This document shows positions 41,761 through 54,000 of a DNA stretch of 64,000 nucleotides, piece after piece. Location: the NCBI RefSeq assembly GCF_009834125.1, contig NZ_CP047146.1, positions 1,481,501-1,545,500 on the forward strand, written 5' to 3'. The position numbers and the translations under genes were made by a program. The notes beneath the pieces were generated by a model. That model was not told the origin of the DNA. It worked only from the letters and a program-made list of their open reading frames with translations, and searched no databases. Origin of the DNA: Streptomyces sp. GS7 (GTDB taxonomy: Bacteria; Actinomycetota; Actinomycetes; Streptomycetales; Streptomycetaceae). Positions within the stretch are counted from its first letter, which is position 1. Every line of letters starts with the position of its first letter.

Positions 41761-43716
41761 ATGAGAGCAAGCCGTACCAGATCGCCGCGCGCCCGTGCCG
41801 GTCTGGCCTGGGCAGCGGCGCTGCCGCTGGTCGCCGGAACGCTGGCGCTGGGCGCGCCGGCCGCCGACGCCGCAGGCCACGACGGGGGTCGGCACGCACT
41901 GCAGGGCACCAAGCCGCAGTGGGCCACCGACCAGGCCGACCAGGGTGCCGCCGCCGACTCCACGGGCGTCACCGCCCGGGTCTACCTGGCCGGCCGCGAC
42001 GCCAAGGGCCTCGCGGAGTACGCCAAGGCCGTGTCGGACCCGCACTCCGCCGCGTACGGGAAGTACCTGAGCCCCGCCCAGGTGCGTGCCCGCTACGGTG
42101 CGACGAAGGACCAGATAGCCAGGGTGACCGCCTGGCTGAAAAAGTCCGGCCTGACGGTCACCGGAACCACCAACCGCTTTGTCACGGTCAAGGGCGACGC
42201 GGCTGCCGCCCAGCGGGCCTTCGCGACCGACCTGCACAACTACCGCAAGAACGGCCACACTTACCACGCGCCGTCGGCCACCGCCTCCGCTCCCGGCTCG
42301 GTGTCCGACGCGGTCCTGACGGTCACCGGCCTGGACAACGCGCCGCGGTTCGCCCAGCACCACTCCGCCCAGCTGCCGCCGCCCTCCCCGGTCTTCCGCA
42401 ACGCCGGGCCGTTCTCCTCGTACTACGGCTCCCGGACGAACACCGGCCTGCCGTCGGCCTTCGGGGGCAAGGCGCCGTACGCGATCAAGGGCTACACCGG
42501 CAAGCAGCTGCGCGCCGCCTACGGCGCGAAGAACTGGACCGGTAAGGGCGTCACCGTCGCGATCACCGACGCGTACGCCTCGCCGACCATCGCCAAGGAC
42601 GCGGACACCTACGCGCACCGCAACGGCGACCCCCGCTACCGCAAGGGCCAGCTGTCGCAGGTGCTGCCCAAGGACTACACGCACATCGCGGACTGCGGTG
42701 CGGCCGGCTGGTACGGCGAGGAGACCCTCGACGTCGAGGCCGTCCACGCGGTCGCCCCGGCCTCCGACATCGTCTACGTGGGCTCCGCCTCCTGCCAGGA
42801 CGACGACCTGCTCGACTCGCTCGGCAAGGTCGTCGACGGCCACCTCGCCGACATCGTCTCCAACTCCTGGGGCGACGTCGAGGCGAACGAGACCCCGGAC
42901 GTGGCCGCCGCCTACGACCAGCTCTTCCAGCAGGGCGCGGTGCAGGGCATCGGCTTCTACTTCTCCTCCGGTGACGACGGCGACGAGGTCGCCAAGACCG
43001 GCTCCAAGCAGGTGGGCACCCCGGCGAACTCCGCATGGGTGACCGCGGTCGGCGGCACCTCCCTGGCCATCGGCAAGGGCAACACGTACCAGTGGGAGAC
43101 CGGCTGGGGCACCCAGAAGTCGGTGCTCTCCAAGGACGGCGACTGGACCGACTTCCCCGGCACCTTCAACGGCGGCGCGGGCGGCGGCACCAGCAAGAGC
43201 GTCCCGCAGCCCTTCTACCAGCGCGGTGTCGTCCCGGACGGGCTGGCGAAGGCCAACGGTGGCAGTGCGATGCGGACCGTTCCGGACATCTCGGCCGTGG
43301 CGGACCCCAACACCGGCTTCCTGGTCGGCCAGACCCAGACCCTGCCCAACGGCAAGCTCGGCTATGACGAGTACCGCATCGGCGGCACCTCCCTGGCGGC
43401 GCCGGTGATCGCGGGTGTCCAGGCACTGGCGACGCAGGCCCGGCACGGCGTCGCCATCGGCTTCGCCAACCCCGCCATCTACCAGCGCTACGGCACCGCC
43501 GCGTACCACGACGTCACCGACCACCCCCTGGGTGCCGGCCGTGGCCTGGCGGTCGTCCGTGTCGACTATGTCAACGGGGCGGACGCCGCCAAGGGCACCA
43601 CGACGTCGCTGCGCACCCTGGGGCAGGACAGCTCCCTGCACGCGACCGTCGGATACGACAACGTCACCGGCGTGGGCTCGCCGGGCGCCGGATATGTGAG
43701 TTCCTACCGCCCCTGA
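41761..43716 (+). CDS. Secreted S53 (sedolisin/kumamolisin-type) serine-carboxyl protease
   Basis: A 651-residue preproprotein. A signal peptide (RARAGLAWAAALPLVAGTLALGAPAADAAG) is followed by an activation propeptide (~50-200) and the catalytic domain. Catalytic residues: Glu320 and Asp324 (GEETLDVEAVH), Asp405 in the oxyanion site (SSGDDGDE) and Ser544 in the GGTSLAAP box. S53 enzymes are active at acidic pH and extracellular. Two Cys (DCGAAG, SASCQDD) could bridge. AGGGGG is 5-6 nt before the ATG. It has its own terminator region and no operon partner. Confidence 0.95.
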   Translation: MRASRTRSPRARAGLAWAAALPLVAGTLALGAPAADAAGHDGGRHALQGTKPQWATDQADQGAAADSTGVTARVYLAGRDAKGLAEYAKAVSDPHSAAYGKYLSPAQVRARYGATKDQIARVTAWLKKSGLTVTGTTNRFVTVKGDAAAAQRAFATDLHNYRKNGHTYHAPSATASAPGSVSDAVLTVTGLDNAPRFAQHHSAQLPPPSPVFRNAGPFSSYYGSRTNTGLPSAFGGKAPYAIKGYTGKQLRAAYGAKNWTGKGVTVAITDAYASPTIAKDADTYAHRNGDPRYRKGQLSQVLPKDYTHIADCGAAGWYGEETLDVEAVHAVAPASDIVYVGSASCQDDDLLDSLGKVVDGHLADIVSNSWGDVEANETPDVAAAYDQLFQQGAVQGIGFYFSSGDDGDEVAKTGSKQVGTPANSAWVTAVGGTSLAIGKGNTYQWETGWGTQKSVLSKDGDWTDFPGTFNGGAGGGTSKSVPQPFYQRGVVPDGLAKANGGSAMRTVPDISAVADPNTGFLVGQTQTLPNGKLGYDEYRIGGTSLAAPVIAGVQALATQARHGVAIGFANPAIYQRYGTAAYHDVTDHPLGAGRGLAVVRVDYVNGADAAKGTTTSLRTLGQDSSLHATVGYDNVTGVGSPGAGYVSSYRP

Positions 43717-43785
43717 TGCCAGGGGCCTGCACTACCGCTCCGCGTGATCCGTGACCTCCTGGGCACGGCGGTGGCGGAGCGTGGC

Positions 43786-43836
43786 GCAACGGGCGCGGGG
43801 CTCGCGCCGGGGAAACCCGGGCGCGGGCCCCGTTGC
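43786..43836 (+). terminator. Long imperfect hairpin after the S53 protease gene
   Basis: GCAACGGG...GCGGGGC pairs with GCCCCGTTGC; the apex is GGGG-AAA-CCCG. It separates the protease message from the leuS promoter at 43845. Confidence 0.68.
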
Positions 43837-43844
43837 CCCTGCGG

Positions 43845-43980
43845 TACCCTGGCGCCATGTGTGCCGTACGCCTTCTGCTTAGCGGGCCGCGCTGACTCAG
43901 TCCCGACCGGGCCATGTGCTGTGGCCGCCCGGATCGGCATCGGCGCGGCGTCCCCTCCTGTGTGAGGGGCGTTTTTGTTT
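43845..43980 (+). promoter_or_regulatory. leuS leader: promoter, leucine leader peptide and attenuator
   Basis: TACCCT (43845-43850) sits 6 nt before a 12-codon ORF with three successive Leu codons. Downstream, GGCCA (43910-43914) pairs with TGGCC (43920-43924) in a small stem, and an intrinsic terminator (43949-43971, six-base loop) ends in TTTTTGTTT. Bases 43886-43892 (next to the leader ORF stop) can pair with 43943-43949 at the base of the terminator, a candidate antiterminator. The design is ribosome-mediated attenuation: stalling at Leu codons when charged tRNA-Leu is low would favour leuS transcription. Confidence 0.75.
43857..43895 (+). CDS. Leucine leader peptide of leuS
   Basis: 12 codons: MCAVRLLLSGPR. 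The three Leu codons are CTT, CTG and CTT; CTT is rare in high-GC actinobacteria, which strengthens the stall signal. The start codon is at the predicted transcription start, so the peptide is leaderless. It is too short for family comparison. Confidence 0.7.
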   Translation: MCAVRLLLSGPR

Positions 43981-44040
43981 CGGCAGGAACCGTGTCCGCA
44001 GCAGCCGCAGGCAGAGACGATCGATGGAGCTTTGAGGACG

Positions 44041-46935
<2,895 letters not shown>

Positions 46936-47351
46936 CGGGCGCCGGCGCACTGGGTGAGGAACTCGACGAGGAACTTGACCAGAAGCTGGTCGAGGGGCTG
47001 GACGAAGGAGCTGACGTAGCGGGCCGCCGGCCGGGCACCGGTGGGCGAGAGGTCGCCCAGGTGGCCGGCCGGGTGGCCCGCCGACGCCGACCGGTGGCCG
47101 GCCGGCGTGTGGCCGGTGTGCGGACAGCGGCCGTCCACGGCTCCGGTCCTCCGGGCCCCGCCCGGCGGCTGACCTGCGGGAACGCCGTCCGGGACGGCCT
47201 CGTCTCGGGGTGCGCCACCATCGATCTAGGGGCTTTCCCCTACGGGCAGGTTGGGGGTCCGTTCGGAACCCTCGACCTGCCCTGGGCGTTTACCGTGGAG
47301 GTACGGGCGCCGACGCGGAGTCGGCGCCGCCGACACCTCTGGGGAGCGTCC
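46936..47351. other. Intergenic region after leuS
   Basis: 416 bp. The start has short near-repeats (GAGGAACTCGACGAGGAACTTGACC), and the rest is GC-rich. I see no gene with a ribosome site on either strand. A TTTACC/GAGG element near 47290-47300 may be the promoter of the next gene. Confidence 0.4.
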
Positions 47352-48161
47352 ATGGAAGCCGCTGTCGCCGTCATCGGGTTGCTCTTCGTGCTGTTCGTGG
47401 CGGCCGGGGTGTTCCTCACGGTCAAGGCGGTGCAGGCGGCCAAGCGCGGGGTGGACCGCAAGGTCGCCCAGGCCCGCCGAACGGTCGAGGACACCACCCT
47501 GCGCGCCCGTCAGTTCACCCAGCCCGGTGCGGTCGGCGAGCTGGCACAACTGCGGCTGTCCCTGCGGACGTCCATGCGGTCCACCCAGGAAGTGCTGCGC
47601 ACCGGCTCCTCGGACGACGCCTCGCTCGGCGAGGCGGTCGGCCTCTTCGAGCGGCTCAGCGCCCACGGCCACGAACTGGACGACGAGCTGCGGCGACTGG
47701 AACGGGAGCCCGACAAGGCCACCATCGCGGCCCGGCTCCCCGAACTCCGGGAGCGCACGGAGCGGATCACCCACTCCGCGGAGTCGCTGCGCTGGGCCGC
47801 CTGTGACCGGGCCCGCAAGTTCGCCGACGACGACCTGTCGGCGCTGACCGACCAGATCGACGTGGAGGTGGGCGCACTACGGCACTGGACGGCGGACGCC
47901 CCGGAGAGTGGGCCCACGCGGACGGGATCGGGGGCCGGTTCCGGTGCGGGTTCCGGCTCGGGCTCTGACTCCGACTCCGGTTCCATACCCGGTGCGGCAG
48001 CGGGTCCGGGTGCCGGCGCGGCCGGTGGGGCCGGTGGGGCCTACTCGTGGGGGCCCTCGGGGGAGGAGGCTCCGGCGATCACCGCCCCGGATCCGCGTAC
48101 CCAGCGGTCGTATCCGTGGGAGAAGCCCCTGCGGGAGGAGACCCAGCGGGAGAAGACCTGA
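47352..48161 (+). CDS. Membrane-anchored coiled-coil protein of unknown function
   Basis: A 269-residue protein: N-terminal membrane helix (VIGLLFVLFVAAGVFLTVKAV), then a basic, helical ~160-residue part with coiled-coil character (RKVAQARRTVEDTTLRARQF; LDDELRRLEREPDKATIAARLPELRERTERI), then a Gly/Ser-rich disordered tail. No catalytic motif. Such proteins are common beside leuS in streptomycetes but unnamed. The start ATG 47352 is the first in the conserved region; the ORF is open for ~1.5 kb upstream only as a leuS shadow. Confidence 0.72.
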   Translation: MEAAVAVIGLLFVLFVAAGVFLTVKAVQAAKRGVDRKVAQARRTVEDTTLRARQFTQPGAVGELAQLRLSLRTSMRSTQEVLRTGSSDDASLGEAVGLFERLSAHGHELDDELRRLEREPDKATIAARLPELRERTERITHSAESLRWAACDRARKFADDDLSALTDQIDVEVGALRHWTADAPESGPTRTGSGAGSGAGSGSGSDSDSGSIPGAAAGPGAGAAGGAGGAYSWGPSGEEAPAITAPDPRTQRSYPWEKPLREETQREKT

Positions 48162-48312
48162 CGCGCGGAGGGACGGCGGGACACGGGCCGCCTGGCGTTG
48201 TGAGCTTCGCGGCGTCCGGGCTCCCGGGTTCTCGTGATTCCGAGCCATGGAGGTGTCGGGGCTTTGAGGTTCCGAGGCTCTGCGGCTCTGAGCCTGTGTG
48301 CTTCTACGTAGC

Positions 48313-48368
48313 TGCGCTCTTGCGCTTCTGCGCTTCTGCGCTTCTGCGCTTCTGCGCTTCTGCGCATC
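48313..48368. repeat. Tandem 8-bp repeat, TGCGCTTC
   Basis: Five perfect units (48321-48360) with one degenerate unit on each side. It lies in the 516-bp gene-free gap 48162-48677, whose remaining sequence is pyrimidine-rich and low in complexity. Confidence 0.9.
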
Positions 48369-48677
48369 CGTGCGTCCGTGCTTCCGTGTTTCTGAGGCCC
48401 TCTGTGTCTCTGCGGCTTGAGGCTCTGGTGGGGCCGGGTGGGGTGGGGGTGGGTGGGCAGGGGGGAGGGGGAAGAAGAGCACCAAACGTTGAAAGCGGCG
48501 GTCCGGGGATCTCCGTCACCCCGGTCTCCTGCCGGTGGCTGTCGGCCCGACGGCCGGTGAGCCATGGGGTCTTGCCGGTGAGCTATGGGGTCTTGGCAGA
48601 GCCTTGGTGAAACCTGGAAGATCTTGGGGAGGGGCCCGGACTGTCGGGCGTTCGGATCCCCGGATAATCTCCCAGTC

Positions 48678-49523
48678 ATGTCCCGCCATGTCGCGATCGT
48701 CACCGATTCCACGGCCTACCTGCCGCGGACGGCTATCGAGCGCCACCGCATCACGGCCGTACCGCTGACCGTCGTCCTGGGGGACCAGGCCCTGGAGGAG
48801 GGCACCGAGATCTCCGCGAGATCCGTCGCCCAGGCGCTCCAGAAGCGCCGGCCCGTGACGACCTCGCGGCCGAGCCCCACGGTGTTCGCCGAAACCTACC
48901 GCGCGATCGCGGCGGAGGGGGCGGGCAGCATCGTTTCGCTCCATCTCTCCTCGGAGTTCTCCGGCACCTACGACGCGGCGGTGCTCGCGGCGAAGGATGC
49001 CCCCGTGCCGGTACGGGTCGTGGACACCGGAATGGTGGCGATGGCGCTCGGGTTCTGCGCCCTGGCCGCTGCGGAGGCGGTGGAGGGCGGCGGGGACGCG
49101 GACGACGCGGTGGCCGCGGCGGAGAAGCGCGCCGCGGGTACCTCCGCCTACTTCTACGTCGACACCCTCGACTATCTGCGGCGCGGCGGCCGGATCGGCG
49201 CGGCGCAGGCACTGCTCGGCTCGGCGCTCGCCGTGAAGCCGATCCTCCAACTCGCCGACGGACGGATCGAATTGCTGGAGAAGGTCCGTACGGCTTCCAA
49301 GGCCATCGCGCGGCTGGAGGAGATCGCCGCGGAGCGGGCGGGGGAGGGCCAGGTCGATATCGCCGTCCACCATCTCGCGGCGGCGGAGCGCGCGGACGCG
49401 CTGGCCCAGCGGCTGCGGGAGCGGGTGCCGGGGCTGAACGAACTCCATGTGAGCGAGGTCGGCGCGGTGATCGGCGCGCACACGGGCCCGGGGCTATTGG
49501 GGGCTGTGGTGTCACCGAGGTGA
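48678..49523 (+). CDS. DegV-family fatty-acid-binding protein
   Basis: A 281-residue protein. DegV signatures: IVTDSTAYLPRTAI at the start, TSRPSPTVFAETYR, SLHLSSEFSGTYDAA and the second-half DTLDYLRRGGRIGAAQALLG. DegV/FakB proteins carry acyl chains, in some bacteria for a fatty-acid kinase. No kinase gene is adjacent. TAATCT 7 nt before ATG 48678 suggests a leaderless message. It precedes comEA without overlap. Confidence 0.92.
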   Translation: MSRHVAIVTDSTAYLPRTAIERHRITAVPLTVVLGDQALEEGTEISARSVAQALQKRRPVTTSRPSPTVFAETYRAIAAEGAGSIVSLHLSSEFSGTYDAAVLAAKDAPVPVRVVDTGMVAMALGFCALAAAEAVEGGGDADDAVAAAEKRAAGTSAYFYVDTLDYLRRGGRIGAAQALLGSALAVKPILQLADGRIELLEKVRTASKAIARLEEIAAERAGEGQVDIAVHHLAAAERADALAQRLRERVPGLNELHVSEVGAVIGAHTGPGLLGAVVSPR

Positions 49524-49657
49524 GGGACGCGGCAGGTGCGTCCGGTGTGGGCCGCGCTTGCCCGTAAGGGTGACGGAGTTATCCACAACTCGATGGTTAT
49601 CCACGGTATTTGACGCAGATCGGCGAGATTCGCGCGCCGTGCTTACCGTCGAGAGCT

Positions 49658-51061
49658 ATGAGCACTTTCCGATCTGCGTCTTCGTCGGTCTCCCCGTCCG
49701 CCTCTCCATCCGCCTCCCCATCCGCCTCTTCATCCGTTTCTTCGTCAGTTCCGTCGCGGGCTTCCTTCCCTTCCGCGATCTCCTCCTCTGCCACTTCCTC
49801 TGTCCCCTCCTCCGGTCCTTCCGCTGTTCTTCCCTCTCCCGTTCCCTCCTTCTCGGTCGTTCCGTCCATGCGAGGGCGGCGGGAGCGGGAGCGACTGAGG
49901 GAATGGAAGCGGGAGCGCATGCGGGTGCGTGCCGCCGCGATCTTCGGCGCGGAGCCGGAGCCGGAGCCGGAGCCGGAAGCGGAGGCGCCGGCAGTCGCAG
50001 GAGCGGACGCGGATTCGGACGGCGGTAACGATGCGCCCGCAGACGCAGACGCAGACGCAGACGCCGGCGTTGACGTAGACGCGCGACCCAGTGCCGGTCC
50101 TCGTGCCGCCGCCAGCCCTCAGGCCCCTGCCGGTGCTCCCGGCGCGGCCGATACGCAGGGTGCCATCGGAACGTGGGGCGCTGCCGATGCGGATGCGCAC
50201 ACGGGGCGGGGCGGCGGGGTGGGGAGGCCGGCCGGCGATGGCGCCGGGGCGGATCCACCGCATGCCCATCGTGCGCCGCCGTCGCGTGAGCACGATCCGC
50301 CCGGCGTGCGGCGGCCGGGGCGGGTGTGGTCCGCCGTACGGGAACGGCTGCCGTTGTGGGTGCAGTTGAGGTGCGGCACGGACCCCAAGGCGCTTGCCGC
50401 GCTGGCCGTGGTGCTCGTGGTGGCGATGGGCTTCGCCGTTCAGCACTTCTGGGCCGCGCGACCCGAGCCGGTGGGCGCCCCGACCGCCGAGCGGGCCGCG
50501 CCCGCGGCGCCCGGCCCCGCTGGACGTTCGTCGTCCCGGCAGCCGTCGGCGGCGAACGGTGCGTCCGCTGCCTCCGTTACGGGCGGGCCGCCGGGTGCGG
50601 CCGGTCGGATGGTGGTCGTCGACGTCGTGGGGAAGGTGGGGCATCCGGGGATTCACCGGTTGCCGGCGGGGGCGCGGGTGATCGATGCGCTGGATGCCGC
50701 GGGCGGAGTGCTCCACGGCGCGAGCACCCACGGGTTGAACCGGGCTCGGCTGCTGACCGACGGCGAGCAGATCGTGGTCGGCGAGGAGGGCGGCGGCAAC
50801 GCCGGCGGTGGGGCCGGCGGTGTCGGTGGTGGTGTCTCTGGGGGCGGGCCGCAGGGCGGTGGTGCGGGCGGGCCGGTGAGTCTCGGTACGGCTACGGAGC
50901 AGCAGCTCGACGCCCTTCCCGGGGTGGGGCCCGCCCTCGCTCGCCGCATCATCGAATTCCGTACCCAGCACGGCGGGTTCACCTCCGTCGACCAGCTCCG
51001 TCAGGTGCCCGGTATCGGTGATCGGCGGCTTGCCGACCTGCGCCCTCTGGTGGAGCCATGA
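49658..51061 (+). CDS. comEA: ComEA-family DNA-binding protein with long Ser/Ala-rich N-terminus
   Basis: A 467-residue protein, much longer than ComEA of naturally transformable bacteria (~200). Residues 1-70 are Ser/Pro-rich, 85-230 are acidic/Ala-rich and disordered. One membrane helix is near 248-268 (ALAALAVVLVVAMGFAVQHFW). Outside are a SLBB domain (GRMVVVDVVGKVGHPGIHRLPAGARVIDALDAAGG) and two helix-hairpin-helix motifs (LDALPGVGPALARRIIEFR; LRQVPGIGDRRLADL). It binds incoming DNA for ComEC. TACCGT 8 nt before ATG 49658 fits a leaderless start. The stop overlaps the comEC ATG. Confidence 0.92.
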   Translation: MSTFRSASSSVSPSASPSASPSASSSVSSSVPSRASFPSAISSSATSSVPSSGPSAVLPSPVPSFSVVPSMRGRRERERLREWKRERMRVRAAAIFGAEPEPEPEPEAEAPAVAGADADSDGGNDAPADADADADAGVDVDARPSAGPRAAASPQAPAGAPGAADTQGAIGTWGAADADAHTGRGGGVGRPAGDGAGADPPHAHRAPPSREHDPPGVRRPGRVWSAVRERLPLWVQLRCGTDPKALAALAVVLVVAMGFAVQHFWAARPEPVGAPTAERAAPAAPGPAGRSSSRQPSAANGASAASVTGGPPGAAGRMVVVDVVGKVGHPGIHRLPAGARVIDALDAAGGVLHGASTHGLNRARLLTDGEQIVVGEEGGGNAGGGAGGVGGGVSGGGPQGGGAGGPVSLGTATEQQLDALPGVGPALARRIIEFRTQHGGFTSVDQLRQVPGIGDRRLADLRPLVEP

Positions 51062-54000
51062 CGATGACGACCAGCCGTGATCCGGCCGACCGCGTGGACG
51101 CCACTCCCGGCTCCGTGCCCGCCGATCGCGACCAGGCGGACGTGTCGGAGCGGCGGCAGCCCGGCCCGGCCGACCTCCGGCTGGTGGCACCGGCGCTGGC
51201 CGCCTGGGCGGCTGCCGCGATCGGCCTGGACGCGCCGGGCGGTGGCGTGGCCGTGGCCTGTGCGGTGGCGGTGGCGCTCGCGGCCTGCGCTCTGTGGAGG
51301 GCGAAGGCCAGGGAAGGCCCGTCCGCGGTGGGCGAGGACCGGACGGCGGACCGCTCGCGCCCGGCTCGCATCTGGTCCGCGGGGGCGCTCGTCGCCGTGG
51401 CGGCGGTGCTGCTGTGCGCGGCGGCGGGGGCGGCGTCCGGGGCGCTGCACGCGGCGGAGGCACGGAGCGGTCCGCTGCCGGTCTGGGCACAGCGGAACGC
51501 CCGGCTCACTGTGGAGCTGGAGCTGACCGGCGACCCACGGATGACCCGGCCCAAGGTGCGCGGGTCGCAACGCACGCCACCGTCACTGGTGTTCACCGCC
51601 GATGCCGTCCGTGTCATGGCACCGGACGGGTCGGTCACCGCCGTCCGCACCCCGGTGCTCGCCGTCGTCCAGCAGCACGATGCACGGAAAGGCTCGGGAC
51701 ACGGTGCCGGGGACGATTCAAGGGAAGGGGAGGGGGCAGGGCAGGGGCCGGGGGATGGCTCGGAGGAACGGGGTGCGGGTGGCCGGAAGTCCGCGGGCGG
51801 AGGCCCGGCCGGTGTGCCGGACGCGTCGGGGACGGGAGGCCGGGCCGAGGGATCCGGCGGGGCGTTGCCGGAGTGGCGTGGGCTGCTGCCGTCGACGCGT
51901 ATCCGGGTGGCGGCCCGTGCCGTACCGCCACTGTCGTCGGCCGAGCCGGTCGCCGCGGTGCTGCGGATCACCGCCTACGGGCCGCCGCGCACGGTCGGCC
52001 CGCCCTCCGCCCTGCAGCAACTGGCCGGGAAGCTGCGTGCCGGGCTCCGGGAAGCCACCGAGGGCCTGCGTCCGGATGCCAGGGCGCTGCTGCCCGGCCT
52101 CGTCGTAGGCGACACCTCCCGTGTGCCACAGGACCTCGACGATGCCTTTCGGGCCACCGATCTGACGCATCTGCTCGCCGTCTCCGGCAGCAATCTGACG
52201 ATCGTGCTCACTCTCCTGATCGGCCCACCACACCTGGCGGCCCGGGCCGAACGCCGCGGGCTGGCACGGCGGCTGGGACTTTCGCTGCGTGGTACCGCCC
52301 TCGTCGGCGGCGGGCTCGCCTTGATGTTCGTGGTCGTATGCCGCCCGGATCCGAGCGTGCTGCGGGCCGCCGCCTGCGGGCTGATCACGCTGCTGGCGAT
52401 CGGCACCGGCCGACGGCGTTCGCTGCTTCCCGCACTGGCCGCTGCCGTCCTGCTGCTGGTCCTCTATGACCCCCGGCTTGCCCGGAGTTACGGTTTTCTG
52501 CTCTCCGTCCTGGCCACCGGCGCGCTGCTGCTGCTCGCCCCGCCGTGGAGCGACGCCCTCCGGCGGCGCCGGGTGCCGCCCCGGCTCGCGGAGGTGATCG
52601 CCGCCGCGGCGGCCGCCCAGGTGGTCTGTTCCCCGGTGATCGCGGTCATCGCGGCGCGGGTGGGGCTGGTCGCGGTGCCCTGCAACCTGCTTGCCGAGCT
52701 GGCCGTGGCCCCCGCGACGATCCTCGGCTTCGCGGCCCTCGCCGCCGCTCCCGTCGCCCTCCCGCTCGCTCAGGGGCTGGCGTGGTGTGCGGGCTGGCCG
52801 GCCGGGTGGATCGCCTGGGTCGCGCGCACGGGAGCGGCGCTGCCGGGGGCGGAGTTCGCCTGGCCGGGCGGCTGGGCGGGCGGGCTGTCGCTCGCCGCCG
52901 CCTCCGTGGTGCTGCTGGCGGTCGGCCGCCGGGCACTGCGCCGGCCCTGGCTCTGCGTGCTGTGCGCGCTGGCCCTCGTTCTGGCGGTGTGCCGTCCCGC
53001 GCCGCTCACCCGCATCCTGACCGGCTGGCCGCCGCCGGGCTGGCGGATGGTGGCCTGCGACGTCGGGCAGGGCGACGGCCTGGTGCTGGCCGCCGGGGAC
53101 GGTACGGCACTCGTGGTGGACACCGGGCCCGACCCGCGCGCCATCGACCGCTGCCTGAGCGAACTCGGCGTCCGGCGCATCCCCCTCCTCGTCCTGACGC
53201 ACTTTCACGCCGACCATGTGGACGGGCTTCCAGGGGTGTTGCGCGGCCGTTCGGTCGGCGCGATCGAGACCACGTCGCTCCAGGAACCGTACGGCCAGGT
53301 CCGGTCCGTGCGTCGGGTGGCGGCGGACGCGCGGGTTCCGGTGACCGTCGCCGTACCGGGGGAGCGGCGCCGCCTGGGCACGCTGACCTGGGAAGTGCTC
53401 TGGCCACCCGCGCCGTTCGCCCCGCCGGTCCCGCCCCTGCCATTCCCGATGTCGCCGGTTCCCTCACCGCCCATGCCCCCACGGCCGGTGCCCCCACTGG
53501 TACCCGTGGCATCGCGCGTCACCGGCGCTGCACCCGGCACCGCTGGGCTCACCGGCCCCAACGACGCCAGCGTCACGCTGCTCGTCCGTACGGGGGGTCT
53601 GACCGTGTTGCTGCTCGGTGATCTCGAACCGGGCGCCCAGCAGGCCCTGTTGGCCGCTCATCCGGAGCTGTCCGCGGTCGACGTCCTCAAGGTGGCGCAC
53701 CACGGATCCGCCTATCAGGACCCCCAGTTGATACACCGCCTGGCGCCGCGGCTGGCGCTGATCTCCTGCGGTGCCGGAAATCCGTACGGGCATCCGGCGT
53801 CCCGCACGATCGCGGCGCTGCGTGGCCAGGGCGCACGGGTACTGCGCACCGACACCGACGGGGCCCTCGCGGTCCTGGGCACCCCGGCCAAGCTGTCCGC
53901 GGTGGTCAGCGGACGCCGTTCCCTTCGCCGGACGGGCTCCGCCAGACGTCGCCGCCGCCGGGACCACCGTCCAGGGGAGGAGCCGGCCGTCGACCCCGCC

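Noticed and set aside
43845..44040. T-box riboswitch before leuS
   Set aside because: No T-box consensus or specifier loop recognised; the Leu-rich ORF plus terminator explains the leader better.
48313..48368. CRISPR-like regular repeat
   Set aside because: Units are 8 bp and contiguous without spacers; no cas genes.
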